Shown here: positions 1 to 14,732 of the stretch, piece by piece
How the letters are laid out: each line of letters starts with the position of its first letter
Position numbering within the stretch: position 1 is the stretch's first letter
Source of the DNA: Neocallimastix lanati (nom. inval.)
Taxonomy: Eukaryota; Neocallimastigomycota; Neocallimastigomycetes; Neocallimastigales; Neocallimastigaceae
Length of the DNA: 64,000 nucleotides
Assembly (NCBI GenBank): GCA_016946835.1
Contig: JACVTC010000037.1
Location: 218,501 to 282,500, forward strand
Direction: 5' to 3'
Notes under the pieces: model-generated
What the model saw: the letters and a program-made list of their open reading frames with translations, nothing else
Told to the model about the DNA's origin: nothing
The model's database searches: none
Made by a program: the position numbers and the translations under genes

Positions 1-590
1 CATTTACTGGTAAGTTTTAACAATTTCTTAAGGTGAGAACTTGTTAGAGCACATAACACAATGTCATCTATAAAGAGACCTCCACAACAAACGTCTATCA
101 CCAATAGAGATTTCATATTTATCACATTTATTATAAATGTCATTAATGAACAAGTTAAATAAAATGGGTGAGAGGAGATAGCCTTGACGAACTCCCTTCT
201 TAATACTAAATGATTCTGGTAATTGTTCGTCCACCCTTACACAAGCCTTAGAAGATAAGTATAAGTTTTCAATAAATTTATAGCACATACCTCTAATACC
301 TAAGTGATGAATTTTCATTAATACATTATATATGGGAACTGAGTCATATGCTTTTTTAAAGTCCAAAAAAAAAGCAAGATTAAGTATCTTTATTTTCAAA
401 TTTTTGTCTCTGACATATATAATTCTTAATGAGGTGTAAAAACTGATACATTCTTCTCGGTTACGAAATCCATCTCAAAACATAGGAATAATGATTTAAA
501 AATCATATTGAAGTACTCAATACTGTCACTTTTCACAAAATTTCATCTATTGGTATTCCAACAAAGACAAAAAGAAAACTTTCCTGTGTT
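1..590 (-). pseudogene. Decayed non-LTR (LINE) retrotransposon, reverse transcriptase domain, cut by window edge
   Basis: Minus-strand translation of about 64-450 gives the RT palm of an L1-like element: GFRNREECISFYTSL, then motif A FLDFKKAYDSVP, then motif B GVRQGYLLSPILFNLFINDI (about 64-399 is open). Motif C follows as GGLFIDDIVLCA in a different frame just left of position 100, so a frameshift separates motifs B and C, and the catalytic box is F-I-D-D. Further 5' an in-frame stop precedes DGFRN. A weak SIEYFNMIF stretch around 490-530 fits the fingers region in another frame. The element runs off the left edge, so its 3' end is unseen. It may belong to the same family as the three LINE tails further right, but no overlapping sequence is available to prove it. 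Not functional as it stands. Confidence 0.9.
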
Positions 591-1189
591 AAAATGTGAA
601 ATAGGATTTTGAGAATTATGATTAAGGTATATTAGGAGCATTGAGTTCATGATTGCCATTTATAACATTTACTTAAATTACTTGAACTGAGATTTACTGA
701 ATTTGTATTATTGGATGTATTAGATGTGTTATTAGATATTAAATTATGTTTCAAATTCTGAAAAGAAAAATTCCATTTGGAACATCTACTATATGAAATT
801 TTAACTCCTGATATTGATTTTTCAAATACTTTTTCAAATGTTTTGGTGGTTAAAATTTGGAGTGTATACTTTTATCCTGAAGAAATTATCATTGAATTTA
901 AGTAATTCTTTTCACTGACAGGATATTATCCTTGAATTTTTTTTTTACATCGTGAATGAATAAATTCCCTCATTTTAGCATTGGTTCATGAGTGTATACC
1001 ACGGATAAAAATCAACCTTGTGTTATCAATAGATGTTCCATAGCAGCAAGAAACTCGGTGAATTATCTTTTCCATAATGAACTATTAATTACAAATCGAT
1101 AAATATAAAACTAATAAAAACTAAAATAATAAAAACTATGAAATATTAATATAAATAAAAAAGCAATAGAGAAAAAAATTAATATAGAA

Positions 1190-1194
<5 letters not shown>

Positions 1195-1266
<72 letters not shown>
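1195..1266. repeat. Poly(A) run followed by (AT)n
   Basis: About 39 A residues run directly into about 17 AT dinucleotides. This is a simple-sequence tract with no sign of a retroelement tail beside it. Confidence 0.95.
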
Positions 1267-1273
<7 letters not shown>

Positions 1274-3308
1274 ATAATATAAAGTTTTTTCTTTGTTCTT
1301 TGTGTAGTAACTAATAAATATTAAAGTAAAATAAACCACTTGTATATTTTGTTATAATTAATAATCTTTTCTTTTTATTTTTTAAATTATTGTTTTTTTG
1401 TTTTTGTTTTTGTTTTTTAATTAATAAAGCTCTGTATAACGTAAAAATTTTCTGTTGAATAATCATATATTACCCAAAATGAAGATGTAAATAAAATATT
1501 AGTAGTGAAAGACTATAAAAAGATTCCCATCCGTTAAATAAAGTCTTAAACACAAGCTTTGGAGTGAATCAATCTCCTACATTTTCATTTTACAATAGCT
1601 ACATGAAAGTTTAAATAATATTATAGAAAAAAATACATATATAAAATAATGCTAAAGTAAAAAATACATCACAATGATAATATGTAGAAAAACTACATGA
1701 TATTATTAATTTTACAACTTCAATGTTACTACATATCCAGTTTAAAAACAATATAAAGCCTCAGGTTCAATTTCTACAGTCTTCCTTCCAGTATTCTAAT
1801 TTTCTCTCTTCGTACTAGAAGCCACTTTAAGGATAACCATCGATGATCACCAGAATTACAGAAAACAGTAATTAGTACAACTGATATAGACTATTTCTTT
1901 TTCATCAACCCTCCATGGACCTAGAAAAACAGTCCATATCATTGGGAATTTTAATACTAAAAGATATAAAATATTATTGAATTAATTCAATTCAATCTGA
2001 TCACAACGAAGAACAACTGCAAAACTTTTTGGATATTAATTATTTCAATAGGACATAATTAAATAATAATAATTTTTGATATTATAAAAATCTTCTCAAG
2101 ATAATAAAAATAACATATCACCTTTAATGATAGACATTGTTAAAAGAAATTTTGATTCAAATAAAAATAGAATCATAAATTGAATTAAAAATAATGATAT
2201 AATTAATTTAAAAGAATATATTAATAAAAAAAAATTATAATAATAATAATAATAATAAAATATATTAAATTAGAAAAATTAAACAATAATAATTTATTAT
2301 TAAATTTGTCATTTCATTAAATTTAATATAAATAATATTTCTTAAAAAAAAACAAAAAGACTTCTCTATTAATCACTTTAATATAAAAAGATTCAATATT
2401 ATCAAATTAATTGAGGATAATGGTATAAAATGTCTAGAAAATTTTATTTAAAATAAAATAAATAAAAAATAAATAAATAAATAAATAAACTTTATATTAA
2501 ATGATATTAATGATGATAATCTCAATCTTGAAGAATATTACTAAAAGTAAATTATTCATTATTAATAGAATTCATAATTTTTTTTTTATTTAAGATATAT
2601 AGTAATAAGGAAAAGAATATTCTAACATATTAAAAATAAAAATATAAATATTATATATAAACAAAAAAAATAATTAATGAACTTATGAACTAAAAGAATA
2701 CATTGTCACATTTGAATATGCTTTTTGGAATTAAAGAATTAAATACATATATTATTTCTTAATAAAAAAAAATAAAAAATAAAATATTAAATGATATTTT
2801 AAAAAATTTTTCAAACTTCTTATTTTCCTTCAAACAAAACTCTGGTAGATATATCTAACCTATATATCTATATTGAAAAAAAGGACAAAGAAATAATATT
2901 TAAATGATTTTAAATGAAAATTATTTCTTTTTTTTTTTTTTTTTTTTTTTTTTGAAAATAAACTTAATATATAGATATTATGATTATTAAATTTATGACC
3001 ATTTTAATAATTAATTAAAAAAAATGAAATTAAAAAATAAAAAAAATAAAAAAATAAAAAAAAAAAAATAAAAAACTATCAAAGAACATAACATAATATA
3101 ATTTATTTATTTATTTTTTAATTATTACGAAATAATTATATATATATTTTAATTTTTTTATCCTAATAATGTTGTTTAAAATATACATAATATAATAGTG
3201 AAGCAAATATATTATTAAAATATAAAAATTATAAAAGTGTAAATATATATATTTAATAAATAATATAAGCATATAATAAACAAAATTAATATTATAAATA
3301 TAAAATGA

Positions 3309-3354
<46 letters not shown>

Positions 3355-4111
3355 TCAAGACATTTATCTTCATTTTCCATAAATAATTTTTGAATATAAT
3401 AAACTTCATAAAGAATAAACATATATTTATATATGTATATTCCTTAATCTTTTAATGATTAAAAATAATAATACAGAAAAAAAAAAAAAAAAGAATTTGA
3501 AGGATAAAATATACAAAAAAAAATATCAATAATGATAGTAAATAAATAAAAGAATATTATATATAATATAAATATAAACTTTTTGTCGTAATAATAATAC
3601 AAGTAATAATTTTCTAAGGTTTACATTAATCAATACCAACTGAAAACTAATTTTATTATATTAATACTAAATAAAACATAAAAAATTCTTGAATATGAAA
3701 AAAAAAAAATTAAAATACCAACAAAAACCAAATATAGTAAAAAAAAAATAAAAATAAATTGAATTTCTTAAATTTTGAAATGGGGTTCAAAAATAAACAA
3801 AGGAATAGCAAAATATATTGAATAAAATATTTTAAAAAAATTATAAAATATAAAAAAAAAAAAATAAAAATAAAAATATAATTAAATATATTTTAATATG
3901 AAACAAGAGAATATATAGAATATAAAATAAAATAATATTATTAAATATTAAATTCATAAGAATTGAATTTTTTTTTTTATAAATATATAAATTAATATTT
4001 ATTAAACTATTATATAATGGAACTATTATTATTTCAAAAAGTTTTAATACAATAATACTAAATTTTTTTTCAAATAATTTGTAATTATTTAAAAGAAAAA
4101 CAAAAAAAAAT

Positions 4112-4149
<38 letters not shown>

Positions 4150-4236
4150 TTGTCAAATTTTCAATAAATTATCTTCTATTTTTTTGAATACTTCCAATAT
4201 TGCTATAATTTCTATATATATTTATATTAATTCCTG

Positions 4237-4260
4237 ATCATTATTTATTTATTTATTTGT

Positions 4261-4315
<55 letters not shown>

Positions 4316-4317
4316 TT
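4237..4317. repeat. (TTTA)n tetranucleotide array
   Basis: Roughly 20 head-to-tail TTTA units with one TTTG variant near the left end. It is followed by long T and A runs at 4346-4365 and 4386-4410. Confidence 0.95.
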
Positions 4318-4378
4318 ATTGAATATTTTTTTTATTAAGGGTATTTTTTTTTTTTTTTTTTTTTTATTAGTTTATTTA

Positions 4379-4412
<34 letters not shown>

Positions 4413-4655
4413 TTCCAAATATAAAATAGGGGTTCTTTTTTTTTTTTTTTTTTACAGCCGCAATATTTGCAATATTTACGAACTTTTAACTTCTTTATTT
4501 ATCCTATTCATTTATATTTAAAAAAAAAAAATAGATATTATTTCGTCTATTTTAAACATAATAATAATAATATATTTTTATGTATTACATTTTTAAAGAT
4601 AAAAATAATAATATATTTTTCTGTATTACATTTTTTAAAGATAATTAAAGATAAA

Positions 4656-4695
<40 letters not shown>

Positions 4696-6698
4696 TTTAA
4701 GTTTCAATTTTTATTAATAATTATTTCTTATTAATTTAAAACACAACAATTTTTTTTACACTTTTTTTCCTTTATATTTTCAATTTTTTAAATTATAAAA
4801 ATACGAATTATTTATTTATTTTTTTTTTAAAAAAGAATATTAATATTATTTTATAAAAAAATGTTTTGCTAAATTTTTTTTTTTTTTTTTTTTTTTTTTT
4901 GTTTGTTTGTTTGTTTGTTTTCTAATTCTTTTGTTTAAACTAACTCTACATGAAATTAATATATTTTATCTATTTTACTTTCAAAGTTATAATAGATAAA
5001 ATATATTTTATATCAATATAAAAAAAAAAAGTCTTATTAAAAACTTTTTTTTTTTTTTTAATCTTTTTTTAATCATTTTTATTTTTCAATGGATAATATT
5101 AAGTATTTTAATATCCATTAGAAAAAGAAAAATTGATAATATTACAATTAAAAGGTTTTTATATAAAAAAAAAAAATTCTTTTGAATTTTTTTTTTATTC
5201 TATAATACTTTGATTAGATATCTTATGTTATAATTGTCTATAATATATGTTGATAATTATCCTATGAATTATATATTGATTCACAAAATAATTTATATAA
5301 AATTAAATTAAATATTATTGATAAAAAGTCTAATATATACAAAAGAACAATTATTTATGAATATTATATATGTTATAGGATGTTGTTTTGTTTTGTTTTT
5401 TATGATTGCATATACTATTGACATCATTAGATATCTATTTCTTGATTAATTTTTAATTAAAATTATTGTTATTATTATTCTATAAAATTTGTTTGATTAA
5501 TAAACCAAATAAATTATATATCTTTATTATCATATTATATAGATATATATTATTTAAAGTAATTTATAGCGTAGAGTACAGTTTATATTTTTTTTTATTA
5601 TTATTTACTATTTTTTCTTATTTTGAACTTGATTTATACAGAAAGATTAAAGAGTAAAAAAAAAAGTTAACTTTACAGATAGCTATTCTTTTTTTTTTTT
5701 TAAACATCTTTCTTTTATTTTATTTTTGTTTTGTTTCTTATTTTGTTTAATTTTATTATTCTTCATGGCTATTTTTATTGTTATTGTTGTTCATTTTTTA
5801 TGTTTCTTTATTTGTTTACTTTTTTTTCCATTTGGATTTTGTTGATTCTGAACTTCTTTGAATATTATTTCTTTGAATGTTATTTTTTTTTAATGTTCAG
5901 AGATTTTAATAGCAAAATATTTTCCTTTATTATCCATAAAATTGGTTAATATCTCATAAATTAATATTCTTCCTTTTTTTTAAAAAAATTTGAGCTTAGA
6001 AAAATTCAATAAATAATTCTTGTAAATGTAGAATAAAAAAAATAATTTCCAAATTACAAACAAATTAAATTAAGAGTGCTTTTTAAAAACTGAAAATAAT
6101 AAATAAAATAAATAAGGTTGTGTATATAAAAAAAAAGTATATATATAAACTATATATATATATATTGAATAAAAAAATTAAGTTAATAACCTTATAATAA
6201 AATCTTTTAATTTTTTATTTTTATAACATAATTTATAAATTTAAAATTTAAAAAATAAATATATATATATATATATATTTACATTAACTATTGAATAATA
6301 ACAGTTCAAAACCAAAACCTTTCATCTTTCACCCAATTTCATAACTTAAACCCTCATCTATTTTATCATTTTTATAAAATAAAATAATTATAATTATAAT
6401 AAATATTATATATAATTTAAAAAACATATAAAAATATAATAAAAATAAATATTATTAATAATTATTTCAATTTTTATATATTTTTTAATATTATTTTTAT
6501 TAGTTTTTTTTGGTATTCTTAAATTATGATAATAAATTAAATATATATATAATTAAAGTAATTAAATTAATAAGATCATTACATTTTGTTTTCTTTTGTA
6601 AACAAAAAGCGTTGGTATTTGGTTCATCCCTGTTATTCAAACTCAATAAGTCTTTATGTCTATAGATTCAAAAAATATATATTTATGTTTTTTAAAGA

Positions 6699-7664
6699 TT
6701 AGCGAGTAAGAAAGGATGATTCAGTAGAGGTTACAGATAATGGTGATAAAGAATAATCCAAACTATCTTCATCAAGATCAATTATGCTGTCTTCATATTC
6801 AGATGCAACAAGAGTACTATTACTGCTAGTACTGTTAGTTCTATAACAGTTCATTGGTTTTGATGTAGATGGTTTAACAAATTCTACATTGGTATCTTGG
6901 TAATCATAGCAGGCTATTGATTCATCATTCATTATAACATCGCCAGTTTCCCTAACGACAGTAGATAATATTGGTTTAATTTCTTGATTGTACCACATAA
7001 CAGTATCTGGATTATTACTGAAAATGAAATCGATTTCTTGAATCCATTCAATAAATTCTTCACTAGTAATATTAATATTGAAAGAAATACCATAGAGCAT
7101 TTCAATTTCCATAATATTAATTTGAGAAACATCCATTCCACAAATTGGTTCCCAAGCCTTGTTATTTATAGAGCGTTCAGTAAAGAATTTATAAGCAATG
7201 ATATAGGCAGCAATAAAAATTCTATATTCAAAACCATCTGAACCAGAAGCATTACAATTTCTGGCACGAAGACGATCAATAAGCTTTAAGGCGCAAAGGC
7301 ATAAACTGAAAGAAGTTTCAGTAGCACCTAATATTTTTTCACAAAATTCTTGGAAGTATTCAAAGTTTGGATTGACTTCACTGATTGGTTGTTGTTTGAT
7401 ATATGAAATTAAGTCATTGTTATCACATTCACAATAAATATCTTGATTATTGGTATTATCCCAAATACTGTAGAATGAATAAGTCATAAACTTTGATAAG
7501 GTTGAGAGGGTATAAGAATCAAGTTTTTCAGTTCTGACAGCACCAACATTTGGGTTGATAGTCATCTTTTTCATACAGTTAAATTTTGGTTTGTTGTCAT
7601 CATATTTAGTTGGTTCTAAAACAGTTTGACTGTAAGTAAGAGTTGAAGTGGCTGGCATTTTCAT
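6699..7664 (-). CDS. Pcl/Pho80-family cyclin
   Basis: A single-exon 321-aa protein. The cyclin box lies at about residues 85-210, with helix-1 sequence ALKLIDRLRARN, then YRIFIAAYIIAYKFFTERS and the WEPICGMDVSQINIMEIEML segment typical of the Pho80/Pcl group (Pfam Cyclin), ending YGISFNINITSEEF. The N-terminus (1-80) and an acidic Ser/Thr-rich tail (about 250-321) are outside the fold. Family members bind a Pho85-type kinase and steer it in phosphate response, cell cycle or glycogen control; which role applies here cannot be told. The ATG used is the first of two close Mets (MKM) and has an A-rich leader. Codon use is visibly less A+T-biased than its flanks. Alternatives are a Clg1-like or Pcl7-like subtype; the family is more secure than the subtype. 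Confidence 0.85.
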   Translation of the reverse strand: MKMPATSTLTYSQTVLEPTKYDDNKPKFNCMKKMTINPNVGAVRTEKLDSYTLSTLSKFMTYSFYSIWDNTNNQDIYCECDNNDLISYIKQQPISEVNPNFEYFQEFCEKILGATETSFSLCLCALKLIDRLRARNCNASGSDGFEYRIFIAAYIIAYKFFTERSINNKAWEPICGMDVSQINIMEIEMLYGISFNINITSEEFIEWIQEIDFIFSNNPDTVMWYNQEIKPILSTVVRETGDVIMNDESIACYDYQDTNVEFVKPSTSKPMNCYRTNSTSSNSTLVASEYEDSIIDLDEDSLDYSLSPLSVTSTESSFLTR

Positions 7665-9600
7665 AAATATTTTTATATTAAAAAAAATAATTTATATAAT
7701 TGTTTGTAAATTTAGTTTTGATAAATAAGATTATTATTATTTTCTTTCTAGTTTTGTTTAAGAAAAATTGATTTAATAAATAGTTCTTTTAATTTATATA
7801 TATTTAAATTAAATATTGTTTTGATAAATAATAAATATTAAGTTTTTTATTTTTAATTTAAACTAAAAATTGTTTTTTTTTTTTTTTTTTAAAATAATAA
7901 CGATAGATAGTTTTTGTTTTTTAATAAATAAATAATTTTTTTTAACTTAAATATTATTATTCTTCTGCAACTAGAATTTAAATAAAAAAATAATAATGAA
8001 TAAATAAAAAATTTTAAAAATTTAAAGAATTTCAAATTCTTTTTATATGAAAAAAAAAATTAATAATAAATAAATAATAATTAATTAATTATAATTTATT
8101 TAATAATTAATATTATTATTTACTATTTAATTATCAAATATCGAATATTCATTTTTTATTTTTTATTATTAATTATCATGTAGTAGTAATAAAAAAAAAT
8201 ATATATATATAATTAAAAAAAAAAAGAATATACTATAAATAAGAATTCTTTACTAATATATTACATTACACTATATTGATATAATATAATACTTTATTAT
8301 TAAAAAAAAAAAAAAATTTAAATTTTGTTATGTATGCTATTTTTGCTAATCAAATAAATAAAATAAAGAAAAATATAAAAGTTATTATAATATATTAAAT
8401 TGTAATGATAATAAATAATATTGAATATATTGCAATATATTTATTATATCTAGTAAAAAAAAAAATAAACTTTTTAATAAATAATACTCAATTTTAAAAT
8501 GAAAAGTTTTTAATAAAAAATATTACTATTTATAATAATAATAATTAAATGTTAAAAAATGAAAGAACCATCTATTTATTAGAATATACTTAATATATAT
8601 TATTTACAATATTTGATATAGAACTTTATGTATATTCCAATCTATTGTACATATATTGTATTTACATATTTATATTTTAAGGACTAATCTATAAGAAATG
8701 AAAATTCTAAATTCAATTATATATTCAAATAATATAAATTGCATGGACACTATTATAAAATGATTATATATTTGAATATTATTCATGCATATATTAATTT
8801 ATATAGTATGAATTATAGACCAATCAAATAAAAAAAATTCTATCTAAAACCTGTTATTAAACTTATATTTACAAGAAAATATATTTTTTTTTAAAATTTT
8901 TCATTTTATATTAAATATAACAATTATAAATAAAGATTGTATTTATATATTATTTATATATTAATATAGTTATTATATTGTAAATTTATATTCATATTTA
9001 TAAAATGTAATAATTAAAAATATATTGACTTTATTTTGAATAATAAGAAATGGATTAAATACCTATTTTTTACCTTAACATATATTTTCACTATATATTA
9101 CAATACATTGTAAACTATTCAATTCACTTATGATAAACTTCACTAATACTAAAATTAATATCAAATATTAAAATATATAACAAATAAAAACTTTATTTAA
9201 TAATAAATAATGATATAATAATAATAAATAATTATATTATAATAAAAAATAATTTAATAATTATATAATTAATGATTATTTAAATTTTAAATACTAATAG
9301 CTCTTAAATAATCTAATATAATGTTACAGTTTCGTGGTTAAGGTTAAGGTTTTAATCTTGGTTTATTTTTTTTCTAGTATTTAATTTAATTTGAATTTGA
9401 ATCATTCCTAGCCAAACACTTAGAAAAATAGAACAAAAGCTATTTCTTATCTTATATCTTTTAATTTTTTTGTTTTTTTTTTTTTTTGATATTAACTACC
9501 ACAACTAACAATCATTTATTTATTATAACTCTTAATTCTTTTTTTTCTTTTCATATCTATTTTTTATTTCAAATTCAATATATTTTACTTTCCACAATAC

Positions 9601-9633
<33 letters not shown>

Positions 9634-12600
9634 ATTATGTCTTTAATATTATAGTAATTATTATTATTATTATAGTTTATTATTATAATTATGTTTTTTT
9701 ATTATTTATTATTTATTATTTATTTTTATTATTTATTATTTATTATTATTTATCATTTTTTATCATTATTTATTATTTTTATTTAACTATTATTTTTATT
9801 TAATTATTATTATTTATTATTATAATTATTTATTTATTATTTATTATTATTCATTATTATTATTTATTACTTATTATAGTTTCAAATATTATTTACTATT
9901 ATTTTTATTATTTAGTTTATTTTTTTTATATTTATATTTTTTAAAATAAGTAAATTTAATAATTTAAATTAAATTAAAAATTAATTGATAGTATACATTT
10001 TCAATTGACTATTAATATATATTTTAAAGTTTTAAAATATTATATAAAATAAGAATAAACTGTCTTAAAAATACAATAATTTTAAATAGGTATTTTATCC
10101 GTAAAAATAAGTTATTAAATATATAATTTACAATAAGCTAATCTGAACTTTTCAAATTTAGTAAAATTTTAATTGAATTAAAAAAAAATAGTAATAATAA
10201 AATCTAAAATAAAGAAAAAAGTCTGTATTTTTTAGAAAATAAAAAAAATACAAAAAAAAAAATAATATTTTATTAATTTAGAAAAATAAGTGAAATAAAA
10301 AGTTATGCGTAATAAAAACTTCCTATAAAAAAATTTTTTTTTTAATTTTCTTTCCAATAAATTTTTCTTATTATTAACCATTTTTAGAAATAAAAGGTTA
10401 GGTATCAACCAGACCAATAATTTTAAAAATGACCCAACTCATGATACATATTTATGGTAAAGTAAACAACTATAATAAAAATAAGTTTCACCACATGTTT
10501 ATAATTTATAATTAAACAGTAGTAATATTAATATTAATTTTTTATTTTTTCATAGAATTTCCAAAAAAAAATAATTATTTTATTATTTAATACTAAAAAA
10601 GTTTACCACTAAAATTTCTACTGTCCAGTGAAGGCTGGTCATATTATAAATTTAATTTACACTTTTTAAATAAAAAAAAACTTCTTTTTTTACAAGATTT
10701 TTTTTAATATCAAGATATATGAATTTTTTTTTTTTTACTAGAAAAAAAGAAATATTCCAACCTAAGAATAATTTTTAGTTAAAATTCTCTCTCTTAATTT
10801 ATTATACATAAATAAAAATTTTATTGGTTATTGATTTTTTTTTACTTCCTTTTTTACTTCCTGTTATTACTTTTTAGTAATATATAATTTTTTTTTAACT
10901 ATAGCAATTATAAATATACAAAATTGGAGAAATAAATTTGAGGAGTTAATATTAATATTTAAATATTTTTTAACTTTTGAGAAAGGAAAATTAAAATAAT
11001 AAAATAAAGAATTTTGTTTTTATTTTCCAATTATTTTCTATTTTATTACAATTTTCTATCATTCTTTCTAGTTTAACTTTATAATAAAATCAATAATAAA
11101 ATAATGAGAGTTATATTTAAAAATATAGGCAGTTTAATTAATTCGTTATGATAAAAAAAAATCATCACCTATATACACTATAAAATAATAATGTTAAATG
11201 CTAAATATTTATTATTTTTATTTTAAGTTTTTATTAAATTTTATTTTTCTTTATTTATTTTTTTTTTATAACACTTTTTTTTTTTTTAATATTTATTTTA
11301 TTTTTACAGAAACGCTTTGCAGAAATTGTAATAACCGAATATAAATATATTATACTTTTCTTTTTATTTTTTTTATTTTTTTTTATTTTTTAAAATTTAA
11401 ACATACTTTATATACTTTTTATTATTATTATTTTAAATTATAAACATACTTTATATACTTTTTTTGATTTTTACAATGAAATTTAAAGATAATAAAAAAA
11501 AAAAAAAACTTTTAATATATCAAGCCTTTCGATATTATTAAAGGGCTGTAGAGGTTGAGTATCTCAAAAATTAAAAATTAAAAAAAAAAAAAGAAGGTAA
11601 AATAAAAAAAAAAAAAAACAGAAAAAACGTTATAATTAATTTTTAAACTATATATATTATATGGTATTATTTAATAGCATTTCAAATTATATTTAAATTT
11701 AAAAAAGATTAAAGGTTATTTCCTTTGATAATAATAATAATAATTAATTAAAGGAAAATAATCTTTTCTATTAATAATTTTTACCAGTAAAAAAAAAAAA
11801 TTTTTTTCTATTGATTCTGATCAATTAAATTAAAATAAAAATAAAAATAAAAAAAATAAAATAAAAAAAAAAACAGAAATAATTATTATATATAATTATT
11901 AATTTATTTTTATAATTAATCAAATATCTATTATCTTTTAATTAATACGATTTAAAATTTGATATTATTTTTTATTTAAAATTTAATTAAATATATTTAA
12001 ATTAAAGAAATGGCAATGATACATTATTATTATTACAACCTAAACTATTATTTGAAATTATAATTATAATAATAAATAGTAAATAGTAAATATAATAATA
12101 AATAATAGAAAAAAAAAGAGTAAATAGGAAAAAAAAAAAAAAAACATATTTAAAAAATTTAAAATTTATTAAAAATTATTATTAAATAATCAGATAATGT
12201 ATTGTAAATGTATTTTTTGATTTTTTAATTAAAAATTATAAAATCTTAATTAATACAAAATTAATACGTAAATAATGCTACATTAATACGTTACTGTACA
12301 AAAATTTTAAATCAAAATTTAAAAAAAAAAAAAGGATTTCCAAAATTTCTAAATCTCCTTATTTTATTTGCTTTTTTTAAGTATGACCTGCCTTCTGGTA
12401 GAAATAGAAAATAACAAGATATTTTCTTAAAAATTTCTATTTTTCTAAATTATTATATTTTATTTATTTATTTATTATTATTTATTTATTTATTATTTAT
12501 AATTTATTTATTTATTATTTATTATTTATTATTTATTTATTATTATTTATTATTTATTATTTATTATTTATTTATTTATTATTTATTATTTATTATTTAT

Positions 12601-13870
12601 TATTTATTATTTATTATTTATTATTTATTATTTATTATTTATTATTTATTATTTATTATTTATTATTTATTATTTATTATTTATTCTTTATTCTTTATTT
12701 AATTATTTATATACTTATTTATTATTTATTTATTATTTATTTATTATTTATTCTTTATTCTTTATTTAATTCTTTATTTACTTATTTATTATTTATTATT
12801 ATTTATTTATTATTTATTATTTATTATTTATTATTTATTATTTATTATTTATTATTTATTATTTATTATTTATTATTTATTATTTATTATTTATTATTTA
12901 TTATTTATTATTTATTTATTTATTATTTATTTATTCTTTATTCTTTATTTAATTATTTATTTACTTATTTATTATTTATTTATTATTTATTATTTATTAT
13001 TTATTTATTTTTATTTATTAATTATTTATTATTTATTATTTATTTATTATTTTTTAGTTATTTATTTATTTACTTATTTATGTATTATTATTCATTATTT
13101 GATTTATTATAAAATATATATTAATTTATTGATAATATACATTCTTATTTTAATAACAATAGAAAATAAAGAATATGAATATTTTCAATATTAATATAAT
13201 ATGATATAGTGTATTAAATTTATTAGAATACAATACTATATGATTCTTATTAAGATATAGATAATAAAAAAAAATTTTTTTTTTATAAAAATGTAAAAAA
13301 TACTCAAAACTTTATATAAATTAAAAAAATATTTGTATATTATTCTATTTTAAATAAATATTTTATAATAATTTTTATTATATTTTTTTTTTGTTTTACT
13401 TTACTATATATTTTTATAATAGATAATAGTAGTTTATTTATTTAATATTTCAGAGGATAAAAGAAAGAATTGTCAAACATTTTTAATAATAAATATTTTT
13501 CTTTTCAACAAATAAAGGTATAGCAATATTTCTTTTAAATAAATATTTTATTTTACTTATTACTCAATATTGTTATAATATTTTTTAATGAACGGTTTAG
13601 TCAATACAATTTAATTAAACTTTTTAGGGTAAAAAGGAAAATTTGAAGCTGTGTAACTTTTGAAGATGAAATTTTTTAATATAATTATTATTATTATTAT
13701 TTTATTTAATTTTATGATTCATTAATTATTTAAATATAAATAATATAATTATTTTATTGAAAAAAATGAATCATTTTATATGATTAAAAGATAAAATATA
13801 AACAAATTATAATATGTTTAGAATAAAAAATTAAATTTATGTAACAATTAGAATATAGTATTTCTTTTCA

Positions 13871-13914
<44 letters not shown>

Positions 13915-14680
13915 GAAAATAGAAAGAAAGAATTGTTTATAAATATGATATATAATAATAAATTATTGTTTTAATACAGCAATATAGAGTTAAAGAAAAA
14001 AAAAAAATAGAAAAAAAGAATTGTTTCAATTTATTATAAATATGATATAGTAATAAATTATTATTTATATTTAATATACTAAATAAATATAAATTAATGA
14101 CATATATAATTAATTTTCTTGTTTTAATTTTTTTAATATACATATATATTTTTTTATTATTATTATTATTTTTTTTTTTGAATTTGACAAAAAAAAGTTT
14201 CATTAAAATATCTATATAATAATAAATATTTATTTAATTATTATTATTATTATTATTACTATTACTATTTGAAATGAAATAAATAAAACCTTTTAAAGAA
14301 TTTTTTTTTATCTCTAAATAAATTTTAATATAACAATAAAATAAAAAAAAAAAAAAAAAAAAAAAAGTAATAATTTATTATTATCTTATAATAATTGAAA
14401 GTATATAAGTATATATATATTCTTTTTTTTATTGTTATTTAAATAATAGAGATATTGTTTCTTGTAAATCGTTTTAATATTTTAAACAATAATATATGTT
14501 CAATAATATTAATTTTTTTTTATATAATTTATATTATACTTAACTTTTTTTTTTCTATGCTTATTACAAGAAATCTTTTTTTTTTTTTTTTATTTTATTT
14601 TATTTTATTTTATTTTATTTTATTTTATTTATTCATAACTGATAATCACAAAAAATAAAAATTCATTATATGTCCTTTAT
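7665..14680. other. Gene-poor desert with simple repeats
   Basis: No gene could be supported. Contents are ATT/TTA-rich tracts at about 9600-9865, a long heptamer array at 12455-13085, and A/T runs including 40 A at 13873-13912. Slightly mixed patches at 10380-10660, 11300-11340 and 13590-13680 carry no open frame with family character. The longer open frames are translations of repeats. Confidence 0.7.
12455..13085. repeat. (TTATTTA)n heptanucleotide array, ~630 bp
   Basis: Long array of TTATTTA-type units (ATTATTTATTATT...) with interspersed TTTATTC variants that recur as a block near 12684-12715, 12745-12775 and 12930-12960. This suggests higher-order duplication inside the array. The same unit occurs as its reverse complement at 47275-47645. 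Confidence 0.9.
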
Positions 14681-14732
14681 TTATATAAAACTAAACTTTT
14701 TAATATATATATATATATATTTTAATTTCTTT

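Larger units (their letters stand above)
600..6698. other. Gene-poor low-complexity desert
   Basis: I see no supportable gene in these 6 kb. It holds an A(39)/(AT)17 tract at about 1195-1266, AAT arrays at 3311-3352 and 4653-4695, a TTTA array at 4237-4317, and many A or T runs. The slightly richer patch at 1450-2050 has scraps of open frame, including a plus-strand stretch ending IIGNFNTKRYK near 1935-1975 that faintly recalls a LINE endonuclease, but it is too broken to call. Short open frames here are poly-Ile, Tyr, Asn or Phe products of the repeats. Confidence 0.7.

Noticed and set aside
1780-1990. LINE endonuclease-like peptide HIIGNFNTK
   Set aside because: One short motif in a frame with stops on both sides; insufficient without a homology search.
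3111-3422. Poly-Ile open frame, and similar frames at 4467, 5466, 5731, 9486, 13937, 24896, 57548 and 59190
   Set aside because: All are translations of AAT, TTTA, T-run or AAATA repeats with Ile/Tyr/Phe/Leu/Asn strings; no protein character.
9338-9354. GGTTAAGGTTAAGG resembling telomere repeat
   Set aside because: Only two units, internal, and not the TTAGGG expected for most fungi.
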